64,000 nucleotides of DNA from Schistocephalus solidus. Its lineage: Eukaryota; Platyhelminthes; Cestoda; Diphyllobothriidea; Diphyllobothriidae. The notes below the pieces were generated by a model. It saw only the letters and a list, made by a program, of their open reading frames with translations. It did no database searches and was not told where the DNA came from. The position numbers and the translations under genes were made by a program. The stretch lies in assembly GCA_017591395.1 (NCBI GenBank), contig WEDG01007575.1, positions 62,001-126,000 of the forward strand, given 5' to 3'. Numbering within the stretch: position 1 is the first letter of the stretch; each line of letters starts with the position of its first letter. Shown here piece after piece: positions 23,451-35,048 of this stretch.

Positions 23451-24547
23451 TTTTTTTCGCTAATTTTATTTTGCAGCTTTAACTTTCTCTGTGACTGGGG
23501 TATGCCTCTGCTCATTATAACGAGGCGGAAACTTGACTAAACTCTTTTTGCAGCCCTGCATTTGGACGGTAGTTTTATTGCGAATTGAGGCGAATGTTCG
23601 CATTCCAGGTGTGTGTATAAGTAAAAAAGAATAGAAGGTCGTTCGCTCGCCGGAATCATGGTTTTCTGGTTAGACCACCGTGTGCTCTTCTTGTTCAACA
23701 TTAATTCTCATTGAGGATGAGGAAGTTCGACCCTCATCCGTGAAATCCATAGGCCGCCGGCTACCCGTCCTGCCTTTCGCTAACCTTATGCTGTCGTAAT
23801 CACTACGATTGACAGTCCACTGAATGGCTGACTATACAAACCTCAGAACCTTTTCGGCGATTTCTGTGTTCTACATGAAATGAAAAAAAAAACAAATGAT
23901 TCGATCACTGGGAAAGTTATTGTGTTAGGTATGCGCTTTCGCACTCTCACACGAAAACATCCCTGAGAAGCGAATAACAAATGGATGGCCCTGTAGTGCC
24001 GGAGACACTGATTTTTTTCCTTCCAGTGCAGCCTTCTGTGGTACTCATCGATGTAATGTCGAGAAAACTGCTGGCTTACCGTCCCACAATGTCGAATTGT
24101 TTACTTATCCAGTTTCTACTTGGTGTCCGTAGCGTCAGTTTATACAGTAACTTCTAATAGGTGTGCGATTCTAACGTCACACTTTGCAGCATCTTGTGCC
24201 GTGACCTTGCAGGCCGCAAGTGCCAGATTGCTGTCACACTTGTCCTCAGCGAGCGAGTGCCAAATCAGTGGTTTATGACGGAAGCCGTTCCTTGCGTGCT
24301 ACGTTCGTTCCTCTGGGTCGTTGCTTGTATTCTCCAAGAGCTCGACCGTGCCCGTTAATAGTTTGGCAAGCCGTCTCTGCGGGTTGTAATGCCCTTTTTC
24401 GAGCATCAGCTTCCTAGGCAGTAGTGGTGTTTTGAGCGTGGTATGAAGTACCGACTGCTATTTAACGGGAGAGGGCAGGGAAAGGAATATCGACTCTAGG
24501 GATTCCATGCCCACGACACTTTAGCGCATTTTTCATTCAGAATAATC
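23451..24547. other. Intron sequence, nothing recognised
   Basis: No element or exon supported in this stretch. Confidence 0.4.
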
Positions 24548-24895
24548 TGACGTGCATGTAAACTCTCATGATGTGCTAAAAGCCGTGGCTGAGAAGGCTG
24601 ACATGATAACTGGTTTTTCCTGCCATAGCGGATAGTCAGGCTTCAATGGTTCCTTCTTGATGTTGCTTTTACGGCGTTTCAACTCTGTTGGGACCCGAAC
24701 CGCCCCATTCTTGTTTGGGTTAAATCCTGGTCCATCATGCGCGATCCCCTCTCCAGTCTGTCTTGACACCGGATCTCAGGAAGGTGAGGCAGGAGAGGGT
24801 GCGGTAGATGCTGTTCAAGTCTACTGCCACCGTAAACTAATTCTCGAGCATGTCATCGTACGTGCGTCCACCATCCTGTCCGGCGGCACAGGTTG
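24548..24895 (-). repeat. R1 interspersed repeat, partial, minus orientation
   Basis: gctaaaagccgtggctgaga, ggttccttcttgatgttgct, gtctgtcttgacaccggatc and agagggtgcggtagatgctg follow the order of the copy at 58246-59141. Diverged. Confidence 0.65.
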
Positions 24896-25164
24896 AAATG
24901 TCGGGTTACTGCGCTGCATTTTCACCCTACGAACGGGAGTCCTTACACACCACGCTTGTGTGTCTTGTGCCCTCTAAACGGGTCGCGTGGTAGATGCTCA
25001 GGACCAACACTGGGGCTAAATCCGGGTGCGACAGGCGTTATTATTAACTGGGATGATGTCCCATAACAAATGCCAAACACTGGGGTGCGCGTGACCAACA
25101 TGGGCACGCGCAGGCTCATGCCACACCACCTACTGTTGTCATTTTATGGCTATGGTAGGATTTG

Positions 25165-25340
25165 ATTCATCTACGCCCGACCCCGCCTCCTGTCTTCTTG
25201 ACAGTGTCTTGACATCGAGCACAGGCGGGTTAGGAAAAGAAAGAGTGCGGTAGATGCAGTGAAAGTCTACTTTCACTTCAAACTAATTTGTGCACAAGTC
25301 CTCGTCCCTACACCGCCCTTCTGTGGAGCATACGGTGGAT
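25165..25340 (-). repeat. R1 interspersed repeat, partial, minus orientation
   Basis: cctcctgtcttcttgacagt, agagtgcggtagatgcagtg, cttcaaactaatttgtgcac and gtggagcatacggtggatat match 58800-58980. A second fragment of the same family, 0.3 kb after the previous one. Confidence 0.7.
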
Positions 25341-25777
25341 ATAGTCGGACTACGACGGTCGAGCTGTCGTGTGTGTGTGTCATCTGGTGACTGTTGTACT
25401 AGCCCAGTATCTGCGTCGAGTTGGTAACCTTTTACACGGTTTTTTTCGAGGTTGCTATTTGGTTTTCACTTGTCAAGAGTGCCAGTAAACAGGGAATCTG
25501 CTGTTCTATCTTTTTATCCAATTAGCTGCCCTCCGAAGCACTCCCTCCTTCTCATCCTTTCTCGCGATTTTGTGTGGCAGTGCACACACAGAGTGATAGT
25601 TCTATGGCCTGTCGTCTGCCCGCTCGCATTATTGCTACCAGCAGTTTTTTTACGTGCCCTGTCGACCCCGTTGTGAATCATGCAACAGCAGCGGTCGCAG
25701 CCTACGCTTTATGTCAAAAATTGACGCACATACGCACACCCACACTTGATTCAAACTGTCCTCCTGCGTCCTCATTT

Positions 25778-26176
25778 TCCTCCTCCTCCTCCTCCTCCTC
25801 CTCCTCCTCCTCCTCCTCCTCCTCCTCCTCCTCCTCCTCCTCCCTCCTCCTCCTCCTCCTCCCCTCCTCCTCCCTCCTCCTCCCTCCTCCTCCCCTCCTC
25901 CTCCCCCCTCCTCCCTCCTCCCTCCTCATCCCTCCTCCTCCTCCCTCCTCCTCCCTCCCTCCCTCCTCCCTCCCCCCTCCCTCCTCCCCCTCCCTCCTCC
26001 CTCCTCCTCCCTCCTCCTCCCTCCTCCCTCCCTCCTCCCTCCCTCCTCCCTCCTCCCTCCTCCTCCTCCTCCTCCTCCCTCCCTCCTCCCTCCTCCCTCC
26101 TCCTCCTCCCTCCTCCTCCTCCTCCTCCCTCCTATTCCCCCTCCTCTCCCTCCTCCTCCTTCTCCTTTTTTTCACT
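25778..26176. repeat. (CCT)n-derived polypyrimidine tract, about 400 bp
   Basis: It starts as a nearly pure CCT array (25778-25842) and degrades into mixed CCTCC and CCCTCC units with only rare purines. The plus strand is almost entirely pyrimidine. The long Ser/Pro and Glu/Arg/Gly frames over it are artefacts. It lies in the intron between 23101 and 30587. Confidence 0.95.
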
Positions 26177-27839
26177 GCTGACGAAGCAGCGAAGGCGGGC
26201 AATCCTTCTGACCAGGTCATACTGCGCCGCCACCGCACTTTTGTCGGTTTGTGCGGTAGCAGTGGTAGTCGTTGTCAGTGAACTTGAAGTGGAGGAGGTA
26301 CTTGGGCACTCGCCTGCTGTTCAGTCAGTTGATGTCCTCGAGTTAGCAGTCCTTAGCTATGTGTGTGTCTAATTTTTAAGGCGGGCAGGTCATTTCGCCG
26401 ACTTGCGTCCTAGCGATTTGGGACACGCGTGACTTGCTGCCGCCCTTCCTTTCAAGGGAACACCATAAGGAATGCTGTTTACCAAGGGCAGGTTGCTATA
26501 GCATCCGGTAAAGCGCCGCCCCCCATTCAGCTCGATTTTATAATTTATAAACGCTAATTCATTTAACACTATTAATGCAAACTCCCTTTGCCTTTGGGCG
26601 GAAGATAGAGGTCACTTATATGCCTCCCCTGCCACAGGACACGGCAGTAGGGTCCGCCCTTTACACAACTGACTAGTTTTTAAGGCTGGGGTTTGGGTTA
26701 TTGTTAGGAAAGCGTACTATTTACCCTTCCCGAAACTTAGCGCAAGGTCAGCTGTTGTATGGCGGGGGCTAACGGGTTTCTCATTCCTGTGTCCTGCGGG
26801 GGGTAGCATTTAAGCGATTTCAATCGGTCTGCGCTGTAAATGTGCCTCGTCTGTGGCCTGAAGTGGATGCTGCCCTACATCTGCTGGTCCCTAGATGGAG
26901 AATGTGAATAAGTTTTGGTAAAACGTGGCAGAAATTCAGTCGATGTCTCCAAAATCAAGGTAAGATGTCCAAGACCCCACAGGGTTCTTACCGAATGAGT
27001 AGATCCTGTACCTCCCCTTAACCAGCCTTTTTTCTACACTAAACCACCTTTGCTCACTCATAGATCGTGGTTGTAGGACATGAAATTGCTGGAAGGAAAA
27101 CTCGTTAGTGTGTTTTGGGGTTGTTTTTGCGTACCGACATAGAGACTGTTTTTCCTCGTTTAAGCAATCAGCGGAAGTAAGTACCGGTGGCTTTTTTATG
27201 GCACCGACTGTGACTATGCCGCGAATTCACGCATCTGATCTTTAAAAAATATGCGTTTCTCCAGAGCCCCTGTAATGAAGAGGCACTTGCTACTGAATGC
27301 ATTTACGCACTATAATAGCTTGCATTTGCGGTGCACTTCTTCCGCACCGACGTGCCTCGAAATGTCCCTGCATAAAAAGACTTTATATTTCGATCTTCAT
27401 AAACGACAACGTCCAGCGTGTGCCCAAAGAAATGTTAGGAACACCAGCGTCTTGCGTGTAAATTAGTTTATGGTGAAACAGACTTGCACATTGCTGGCTA
27501 AGCACCCACCGATTGGTCACTTCTCCCGTTCTCCCTTGGAGATCTCTCTTTCTCTCGAGCCCCGCCCGCAGCCACGAAGCGGCAAGCAGTATAGGCAGTA
27601 GATAGACTCGCGTTTTAGAGGCAGTTTGTTTACTCGCCGGGGTCATGGATTTATTTGTCTGAACTGCCATCAGAAATAAAAGCGGCAACAAAAAACAAGC
27701 AACAGTTATAGGGGGCAGGGTCCAATCAGACAACATTCACGCCGGTCCGGATGTGACTGCAGGGCTCCGTTTGCCGACGCCAGATCGATAACTCAATTTA
27801 CTGAGTTCTCATCGGAGTCCCAGGTTTCGATCAATTCCC
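26177..27839. other. Intron sequence, nothing recognised
   Basis: No repeat family or splice-bounded exon could be supported in this 1.7-kb stretch. Confidence 0.4.
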
Positions 27840-28270
27840 GGCTTGTCTTGCTTCCGGTGTGGACAATTATCATCGTGGCTGCGAAGTGAAGCTCATGACC
27901 CGTTTCGTAGGCCTGGGCAGCCACGTGTGATAATCCGCCGCCCCCATCTCATAGGCAGCTTATGTTCGTGTATGTGCGATCCAAGCATACGTCCGGTCCG
28001 TCCTATGTACTTGCGAGAACAGTTTAGGCACGGAATGCGACACACTACACCCTTGATTTTCATGACCCTGTTGCGCATAGTGGCTTTTGGCTGTTGTGCA
28101 TTTCCGATACTTAGTCCCGCAGCAATGCGTTCGGTCACTTCTCACACGTCCTTGATGTATGGCAGCGCATGCCTTACCATAGGGGCTTGTTCTGGTTAGG
28201 TCTTCTGGCATCGGCTTATGAAAGCCTTCGAATAGCCTTTCTGCATAAACTGGTCGTGGCGATAGCGGGT
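27840..28270 (-). pseudogene. Penelope-like GIY-YIG endonuclease relic
   Basis: The minus strand reads MTERIAAGLSIGNAQQPKAT, then KGVVCRIPCLNCSRKYIGRT and GRMLGSHIHEHKLPMRWG. The order matches copy 1 at 2800-4087, where AVARLLQPLGIGVAHKPEAT precedes VVYRVQCGSCEANYVGETGK. The GIY-YIG core Y is replaced by C (VVCRIP) while KYIGRTGR is kept. Frames shift at least once. No RT motifs are nearby, so it is a short dead fragment. It belongs to the same broad lineage as copy 1 but is clearly diverged. Confidence 0.8.
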
Positions 28271-28389
28271 GTCACATGCTCTTTCCTCCAGTTTGCTGCT
28301 GTGTGTCTGGATTCATTTTAACAGTGTTCCCACACAGCTTTGTTCGGGAGTCACCGGATGTTTACCGTTAAAATTGAGATGCTGTGTGG

Positions 28390-28690
28390 TGTTCGGTGTG
28401 TTGCGTTGCATCTACCGCACCCTCTCTTCTCTCACCCACTTTTCTCAGTTAGCAAGAAAATGTCAAGGCAACTGGGGGTGACCGATGGCGCAGTGGTTGA
28501 CAAAGCTCGTGAGCCCGTTTGCGCGTGCCTCACACGCGCCCGGTCTTCTGCAAGTGCTGCTCGGATCTCAAATCAGTGACGATTTCGTGAAGGCAACTTT
28601 TAACGGCAGTCATTGTGGGCTGAGAAGCATGGGTTTATCTCTTCAGTTGGCGACCTTCGGGGCCTCAACTTTGCGCGTCGTGTTTGTTAT
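28390..28690 (+). repeat. R1 interspersed repeat, strongly diverged
   Basis: ttgcatctaccgcaccctct, gtcattgtgggctgag and cagttggcgaccttc resemble R1 modules in order, with heavy substitution. Confidence 0.45.
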
Positions 28691-29211
28691 ATTGAGAGCT
28701 GTGTTGACTATCCGTGAGGATTGGTTTTCTATTGTCGGTATCAGTCTCCCATGCACCGAGCCTACCAACCAGCTGATGCTTGAATTGGCATAGAATCAAT
28801 TAGGGCGTTAGAATTCCAGCAAATCAAAATTTCCCCTGCATTGGCACAAATGTTGGACAGTCCTGTGTTCTCTTGACCCTTACGCCCAATAAATTATCCG
28901 CGGTGAAGTCCCTACCGTCGTCCGATCCTAACTTTGAAGTCTTCGTACATCTGTCCGTGGTTTTGAGTACTTCTTAACTGCCAAACCTTCCGACAGCAAT
29001 TAGGAATATTGTTTTCTACGACCTCCGGCCTAGGAAGCAACGAATTTATCTGTGTTTTCTTTAGTGTGATACTACTCACAGCGGAATGGAGGGTCGTCCC
29101 CGATGCCTTTTTATCAATTTTACTTAGTCGGGGAGTTTCAGATGACGGCGAGTCGCAACACTAGGTCGAGCGCCGAAGCGATTATTTTTTTTGTTGGAAT
29201 TTTCGAATTAG
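28691..29211. other. Intron sequence, nothing recognised
   Basis: No repeat or exon recognised before the exon-like block at 29212. Confidence 0.4.
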
Positions 29212-29330
29212 AGTGGAACGCATCATCCGAGATGAAGATAAGCAACAAAAAATGGTCCGCCTCTACATGGAATTTTCTTTTAAGTGTCAGGCTCCACGTA
29301 CTTGTCACGCAAACTGGCTTTGTGATTCAG
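29212..29330 (+). CDS. Exon-like block 2 of the possible alternative transcript
   Basis: 119 bp between tttcgaattag and a good donor (gattcag|gtttca), phase 2 to 1. It reads VERIIRDEDKQQKMVRLYME, then FSFKCQAPRTCHANWLCDS. A charged helix is followed by Cys and His residues spaced C-x5-C-H-x4-C, which could bind zinc together with the next block. It phases with 22042-22169 upstream and 30260-30345 downstream but not with the main chain. No family recognised. Confidence 0.4.
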
Positions 29331-30259
29331 GTTTCAAAACTTCTGCTTCTTGTGGACGAGGCTCCTGTCGTCGATGGCCAGGCTGGTGGAAGCGTGAGAC
29401 CTGGTTGCTAGTCCGAAATTTTGCTTCCGAGCCAGCCTGTAATCTGACCACCGGTCATGTGCTTATCGTGATTACAATACGTGTTTATTTTAATATATAA
29501 ATCAGCCTACTCATAGGCATATAGTAGAAACGTTAATGTGATGTTTGTCGTGTTTGCGTCTCCACTCTCCCGCCACTTAACTCGAGCACTAGTCTTCATC
29601 CTTACGTGATCTCTTACACACACTTGACGGGCTTTAAAATGTATGTTTTTATCTCTCATCTAACGAGAGTCTGCATTACGGAAGAATCTCCTGATGTAAA
29701 CTTTGTTCTCCTTCACCGTATTTGTCGTTTTTGCAACTATCAGTCTGGCTACTCGTCTTGATCGGCTCACGAATAGACGTAGTCGCCGCAACGACGATAA
29801 GTATGCACGGTTTTTGTCGAGATCACTGCTTTATCTTCCGCCTTCCTGTCCATAAACTCAATGTGAACCTATCTGGCCGTGTGGCTGGCGGTTTACAGCA
29901 TACCTGCGGTGTCTTTTTTGATGAGCGCGAGTCCTAATTTTCTTTGTGTGTTAGCTTGCAAACTGATGGATTCCCCAATAAATGGTACGCTGACCTAGCA
30001 ATTCGCCGATTACTTTATAATACGATTTCCTTTCATTTAAAGTTTTTTTTTCACTGTGATTTCCCCGGTCCTCCGTATTCTGCAGTAAGTTATAGTTGTT
30101 TTGAACGCAAAGTATGCAGAACAGCAATATCAGGACAAAGCAGGGTTTATGCAAGAAATAATAGCTGAATGTTAAACGATCTGAGCATCCAGCACGTACC
30201 GCGCGCGACAGATAGAACCAGTGTTGACTTAGTAATGTCTGCCACCCTTGCTATTGCAG

Positions 30260-30345
30260 ACCTAAAATTTGCGACCCCTGGATTTGCCAAAGAGCACAGC
30301 TGCATTTACTCTCCGGCCGAGGAGTGTTCCTACGAGGACTTGTAA
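30260..30345 (+). CDS. Exon-like block 3, possible alternative C-terminus
   Basis: After ctattgcag the phase left by 29212-29330 stays open for 28 codons and ends at TAA (30343-30345). It reads LKFATPGFAKEHSCIYSPAE, then ECSYEDL. Two more cysteines and a histidine continue the Cys-rich character of the previous block. In phase 0, needed by the main chain, the block has an immediate stop. A donor at GTAATA (30342) is also conceivable. No polyadenylation signal is obvious directly downstream. Confidence 0.35.
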
Positions 30346-30586
30346 TAGCAGGATGGGACCCTGCGCCGCTCATCGACGGGCAGTTATACTATACTTGCTA
30401 AGTCTTATTATATCCCAGTTTCAGTCTTCCCCACCTTTGTGCATATTAATGTACGGATGCATTTCCGAATATCCGTCAGATTTTTTTATTATCGTTTTCA
30501 TATTTATCGGGACCGGTTTGCGGAAACGTGGGTCACGTGAGCACTGCCTCTTTTCTTAGTCCTGCTGCGATATTGCGTATTTTCAG

Positions 30587-30938
30587 CCTTCGCGCGGTTT
30601 TCATGTCGCTGACCACTACGGGGGTGAGATGCAAATTCGACCTCCTCGCCGCTCCAGCAGTATGAGCCGTGAATTGCCGAGGGTCGGTCTAGATCCAGGA
30701 AACATGAATCCGTATCGTGTACTCCCACCAGGAGACTATTCCACCATTGCCCGTTGTTACCCTACCAACAGCGGTGGTGGTGGTGTCCACCGTGTATCGA
30801 GTCAGCCCTTCGCTGGAGATGCCACAGCATCGCACGCCTCACCAGCCTCTCCGGCCTGCCGCATTGCAACCGTTGGTCCTGCGCAGGCTTCGCAGATTGC
30901 TGCTGAGGCAGCTAAACGCCGCACCACTGGGGAGCCTG
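30587..30938 (+). CDS. Large host protein, exon 7 of the chain
   Basis: 352 bp, phase 0 to 1, acceptor cgtattttcag, donor gtaagt. In the frame left by exon 6 it codes PSRGFHVADHYGGEMQIR, PPRRSSSMSRELPRVGLD, a Gly run and an Ala/Ser-rich stretch ending AAEAAKRRTTGEP. RRSSSMS is another basophilic phosphosite-like motif. Both splice sites are strong and the next intron is only 100 bp, so this is one of the best supported exons. Confidence 0.75.
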
Positions 30939-31038
30939 GTAAGTTTACCGACTTATATATTATTTAAAACACGTATACTAAAATTATTGTCAGTAGTTGT
31001 GTTATATGTTTATAATGCCTAATTCTCTTACCTGTCAG

Positions 31039-31314
31039 GTCGTTCGAGTATCAAGGTGCTGACCAGCGAGCCACCTACCACTGTCATATCCCGTCTTCCG
31101 CAACGGGCTCCGAACGCCCAACTTATGCGGCCCTCCGTGCTTGCCAACAAATCACAGAGGATGCACAACAATCAGCACCATCAGCAACAGTTACCAACAC
31201 CGCAGCAGTCCAATTTCTCTTACAGCTCCGGTCTCACCGTCCCACCCCCGCAGGCCTTTTGGGGTGTCACCGGCGGTAGGCGGACGAACGTGGCGGATGA
31301 GATAGAAAGCACGA
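31039..31314 (+). CDS. Large host protein, exon 8 of the chain
   Basis: 276 bp, phase 1 to 1, acceptor ttacctgtcag, donor gtaggg (31315). It codes RSSIKVLTSEPPTTVISRLP, a His/Gln-rich stretch (NNQHHQQQLPTPQQ), SYSSGLTVPPPQAFWGVTGG and RRTNVADEIESTS. An upstream gtagg at 31276 is an alternative donor. Without splicing here the frame continues 58 more codons into AT-rich, intron-like sequence, so the short form is preferred. Confidence 0.7.
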
Positions 31315-31935
31315 GTAGGGTTTATTTATTTTATATTATTCTTAGAAAAAACTTTTGTATGCAACATCTGAATGTTAAAGTTCCGTTTTCCGAAATTAAG
31401 TTGTTTATGACGATCGTCTTTGTTTCTTGTGCTTGCCACTTGAGCCGCACAGCTGTTGGAAATTCGCCCAATGACTCTTTCGTCTTCTAGCAAGCTTCAT
31501 TTGCTTGTGCTCAGCGTACCCTTGATCGCATACTTTATGCCTCTAAAGCCCAGCACGATATCCTTCGTGTTTCCACCTTGTTTCCCACGTTTTCGTGTTG
31601 AATACTAACCGCTGAACAGTTTTTTTGTGTTAAATCAACTCTTTATTGTCGGCTAGAATCATGATGCCGTCTCCTGGCAGCTCCCGGATCGACCGAACTT
31701 CATCCTATCGCGTACCCGTCTTCTGATATCCACGAATCTTCCCGCCTGCCATTTAAATGTCAGTAGTTTCTTTTTGAAACTCGCAGTAGAACAGTTGCAC
31801 TCTCCGTCGCAGGGCAGTATTGACAAAGCTGTACATACCGTTGTATTTTTCTTGAAGCTAGTTGTTTTTGGCTGAAGTTGAAAGATTTCCGTTTCGTTGA
31901 AATCTTCGATTTCATTCATTCTTTTCATTTTTTAG

Positions 31936-31958
31936 GTTTCATCGACTCCTCCTCGTAG
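31936..31958 (+). CDS. Large host protein, terminal coding exon
   Basis: After a pyrimidine-rich acceptor (cttttcattttttag) the phase from exon 8 gives FIDSSS and a TAG at 31956-31958. The C-terminus would be DEIESTSSFIDSSS, in keeping with the acidic Ser-rich character of the protein. Only seven codons support it, so the evidence is the acceptor plus phase. Confidence 0.45.
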
Positions 31959-34019
31959 ACTTGCAATTTCACGCTTGCTCCCAACCTGTGGGCAAAAACA
32001 CGCCTTTAGCTTATTTGTTCATGCTCCCCTACTCTGCTCCCTTTACTCCCCTGTTTTGCGCTTCGAGTACCCACACTCACTCACTTCATCATGGTCCCTC
32101 GTGCCGTCTCATTCTGTTAAACCGCTTACTTCCTTACAACAGCTGAATTCGGGAGCCATCCCCCGTCCTCCGTTACGCTCTGTGCACCTCAGCATGCAAC
32201 TAGGTTTCTTACCTTGAATTGGCCAGCGCTATTAACTCGTGTAAATATTAATTCTGCGCTTCCGTTTTCTTTACTATCTCCTGGTTTAGAACTTTTCTGC
32301 TTTTTGAGAAATCTTTCAGTTTCTCTCAAAACCTAGCCCTATTTCTTGTTTTTCAACGTTGAGTTTCCCCTTCCCCCGTGTCTCTTGATGACTGCCTTCA
32401 ACCTGTGGCTTACGATGTTGCTTTTATGTTTAAGCCGCCTGTATTCTGTCTTTTATCCTCTGTCCTACTTTATGCATATATATTTATATAAATATTTGCT
32501 TATTTAAGCCGGAGTGTGGATATATCTGGCTGCGCATTGACACTGAGCTGGAAATTGCTATTCCAGTCGACATAGTCACTAACTCTTCCGAATTATACAT
32601 ATAACTTTTTTTCTGAAAGGGCCTATCTTCTGAGTTACGCGATTGACTAAAATTGTACCGGAGCTGCTTTGTTTCTTCCAGGTTCTCCATCGGTCGTAGT
32701 AATCGGTTGTATAAAATCGGAGGGGCAATCACCCATTCTTTCACCCGCTGTCACGGTGAGGTTTACGGATTCGGACGAAGCCTTTCATCGATTTGGTGCT
32801 CTCACAAATTGGCAGATGGTGGCTGGTAATCAGGATTGCCAGTGCGAGTGAGAGAGCGAGAGTGAAATGTAGATTGTCAATGCATAACACAGCCTGGTCA
32901 ATTTGCACGATAGGGTATGGTGCAACTCAACTTTTAGAATCTTTTCTGATCGAAAACGGATTTCAAATTTAAGATTATCATTTCATGAGATAGCCGAATT
33001 AGTGTATATTCCCGTCAACCAACTCGTAATTCACACGCATACCTTCTTATCATAAAGCCCTTCAAAAATATCCTTAAGGCAATTTGACTGCACGTGATTG
33101 CATAAGGATTGCTTAGAAAACTCAAGTAGCTTCGCTTCCTGGAGTCATGTATTACTTCATCAGGGCTTTCTTATTTCGGTGTCCTGTCTACGGGGCCATA
33201 TAATTAATCGTTACCTACATAAGTTACTTAGCTCGACCTAAATGTTCAAAATCGCATGCCGTCCCTTCACCGCTTTAGCTCACGTTTCTTGCTAATCTGT
33301 GTCGCAGTATCGTTCTCCTGCTCTTTCCGCTATTAAGCCATAGGTTACTTGAGCATTCACTCTTTGGCAATGAGCGTCCACTGAATTTCGGGCCATTTTT
33401 ATTTCGAAATCCAATTGACAGTGAGTTAGTGCTGCTCCTTAATCTAGCCGGGGTTAGTATATAGCCAATATGTACGACCCTAGCATTTGGCGCGGTACCG
33501 AATGAGAAGAAGGAGGTCAGTGTATTCTGTAAAGAACTATTGGAGTAAGGGTTGATAGAAGTTGGCAGCCAGACGAGGGAACACGTCCGACGTCGCGTGA
33601 GCAGCGTCCCGAGGGTTAGACAGCAGAGAGTCGTCACGGCCAGGTCATCTAACGGGGATAGGTGTTTTTTGCCAATCAAGGCGGGTCTTATGACAAAGAG
33701 TTTAAAGGTCTCGTGTGCATCCTTCCTTTGCCTTGTAGGCAGAAGAGACGAAGCCGATGCATCTACCAACACTAACGAACAACAGGGACTTATTTATGCT
33801 TCCCCTAGCCTTTGTTAATGTTGTAATCTTTCCTTGTTAGCTCATCCTTCTCTTTCCGTTAACCGCTGTCCGATAACTAATAATGCAATAATAGCAGTCC
33901 TTATTATCCTTTATCTGCATAAGATTGATCCGTTTGAATTATTGTGTGAAAAATTGGGCGTTGACGCCAAATTATCCAACTATGAACCTATGAATCATTC
34001 AGAGGAGAAGACTGTCCTG
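31959..34019. other. Probable 3' UTR, then intergenic DNA
   Basis: 31959 to about 32500 may be 3' UTR; no canonical AATAAA is obvious. The minus-strand frame at 33275-33772 is long but unrecognised. It could be part of the 5' region of the following LINE. Confidence 0.35.
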
Positions 34020-34079
34020 TCAGGAGTAAAAACCACAGAGACTTGAACTGAACGGGTGCTGCGCGGTGCTGCTGTCAGA

Positions 34080-34860
34080 AACTGTACATGAAGCTAAACC
34101 AGCTCGAGGATGAGATAAGGCAAATAAAATCTGCGCTTAAGGCACCTCTTAAGCAGTAAATGCCACTCAGGAGATCACTGAGCGACTTACCAGGAGCAAA
34201 ACCATTGATAATCGACCAACAACAACTTCGACAGCTTCTACGGCTACCGAACAACAAGTTCCAATGGCGCAGGACAAAAACAGTCCGCCTAAAAACAAAA
34301 ACCGTCCAAAACGCAAAACTGACACCAAGAATGAAAAAGGCAATGGACAACCGACTTCGAGAGATTCCTCAAAAAAGCTCGAACACGGGGCTTTGACCAT
34401 TGCCTTGTCCTCCGCAGGAACTACTGAGATTCTCACACCAAGCACAAGCAGTGGAATTGATTCCCAAACCGAAAATACCACCTGCGATTCAAAATCGTCG
34501 AACCCGTGGAATTCTCCGAAACCAAATAAACCGGACCAAAGCCAACACATAGCCAATCAGCATCCGCTCCATCGTCACCAGTGCGCAACGTGAAACCTTC
34601 CCACTAAGTAGTGGAGGACAGTGTCGTAGGTACAAAAAATGCCATGGACAGAAAAAAAATTTCATAATACAGGGACTACCTGAATCAACAGCTACCACTC
34701 CCGTAGACCGATATTCTGAAGACATAAACCGCTTTAATGAACTCTTGAACAATATTCTGGAACCTAATACGTCGATTGAACTGGTAAAAGCCTTCCGCCT
34801 TGGAAAACGGCCCGAAAGCCAATCTGAATCAACACGTCCTTTAGGCCTCTAAAAGTTATC
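34080..34860 (+). pseudogene. LINE copy A ORF1 remnant
   Basis: A coiled-coil-like start (MKLNQLEDEIRQIKSALKAP near 34088) stops soon after. A later piece (34655-34850) reads KNFIIQGLPESTATTPVDRY, then FNELLNNILEPNTSIELVKA and FRLGKRPESQ. This matches the nucleic-acid-binding domain of CR1/L1-type ORF1 proteins, which coat element RNA and act as chaperones. The frame breaks several times, and a 79-bp tandem duplication sits at its end. The middle (34160-34600) is Lys/Asn/Ser-rich linker in shifting frames. Confidence 0.65.
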
Positions 34861-35001
34861 TTGACCAGTAGCCAGTAAAAAAACTCAAACCCTGGAGTTT
34901 TTTTCAACAGCAATTTTCAAAGTTAGGCCTCTAAAAGTTATCTTGACCAGTAGCCAGTAAAAAAACTCAAACCCTGGAGTTTTTTTCTACAGCAATTTTC
35001 A
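34841..35001. repeat. 79-bp tandem duplication inside LINE copy A
   Basis: 34841-34919 and 34923-35001 are nearly identical (ttaggcctctaaaagttatc ... caattttca; one A/T difference seen), separated by 3 bp. It disrupts the ORF1/ORF2 junction. Confidence 0.9.
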
Positions 35002-35048
35002 CCTGCGGAGCGGAAAAAACGCCATCAACTTGTCATTGAACTGAGACG

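Noticed and set aside
25574..26372. Long Ser/Pro/Leu and Glu/Gly/Arg frames over the CCT tract
   Set aside because: Repeat artefacts; the flanking residues show no domain or splice support.
31315..31490. Extension of exon 8 to the downstream stop
   Set aside because: The extra 58 residues are AT-rich and hydrophobic, unlike the rest of the protein, and a donor plus a phase-matched terminal exon exist.
33275..33772. 165-codon minus-strand frame
   Set aside because: No family resemblance. It may be decayed LINE 5' sequence, but I could not show it.
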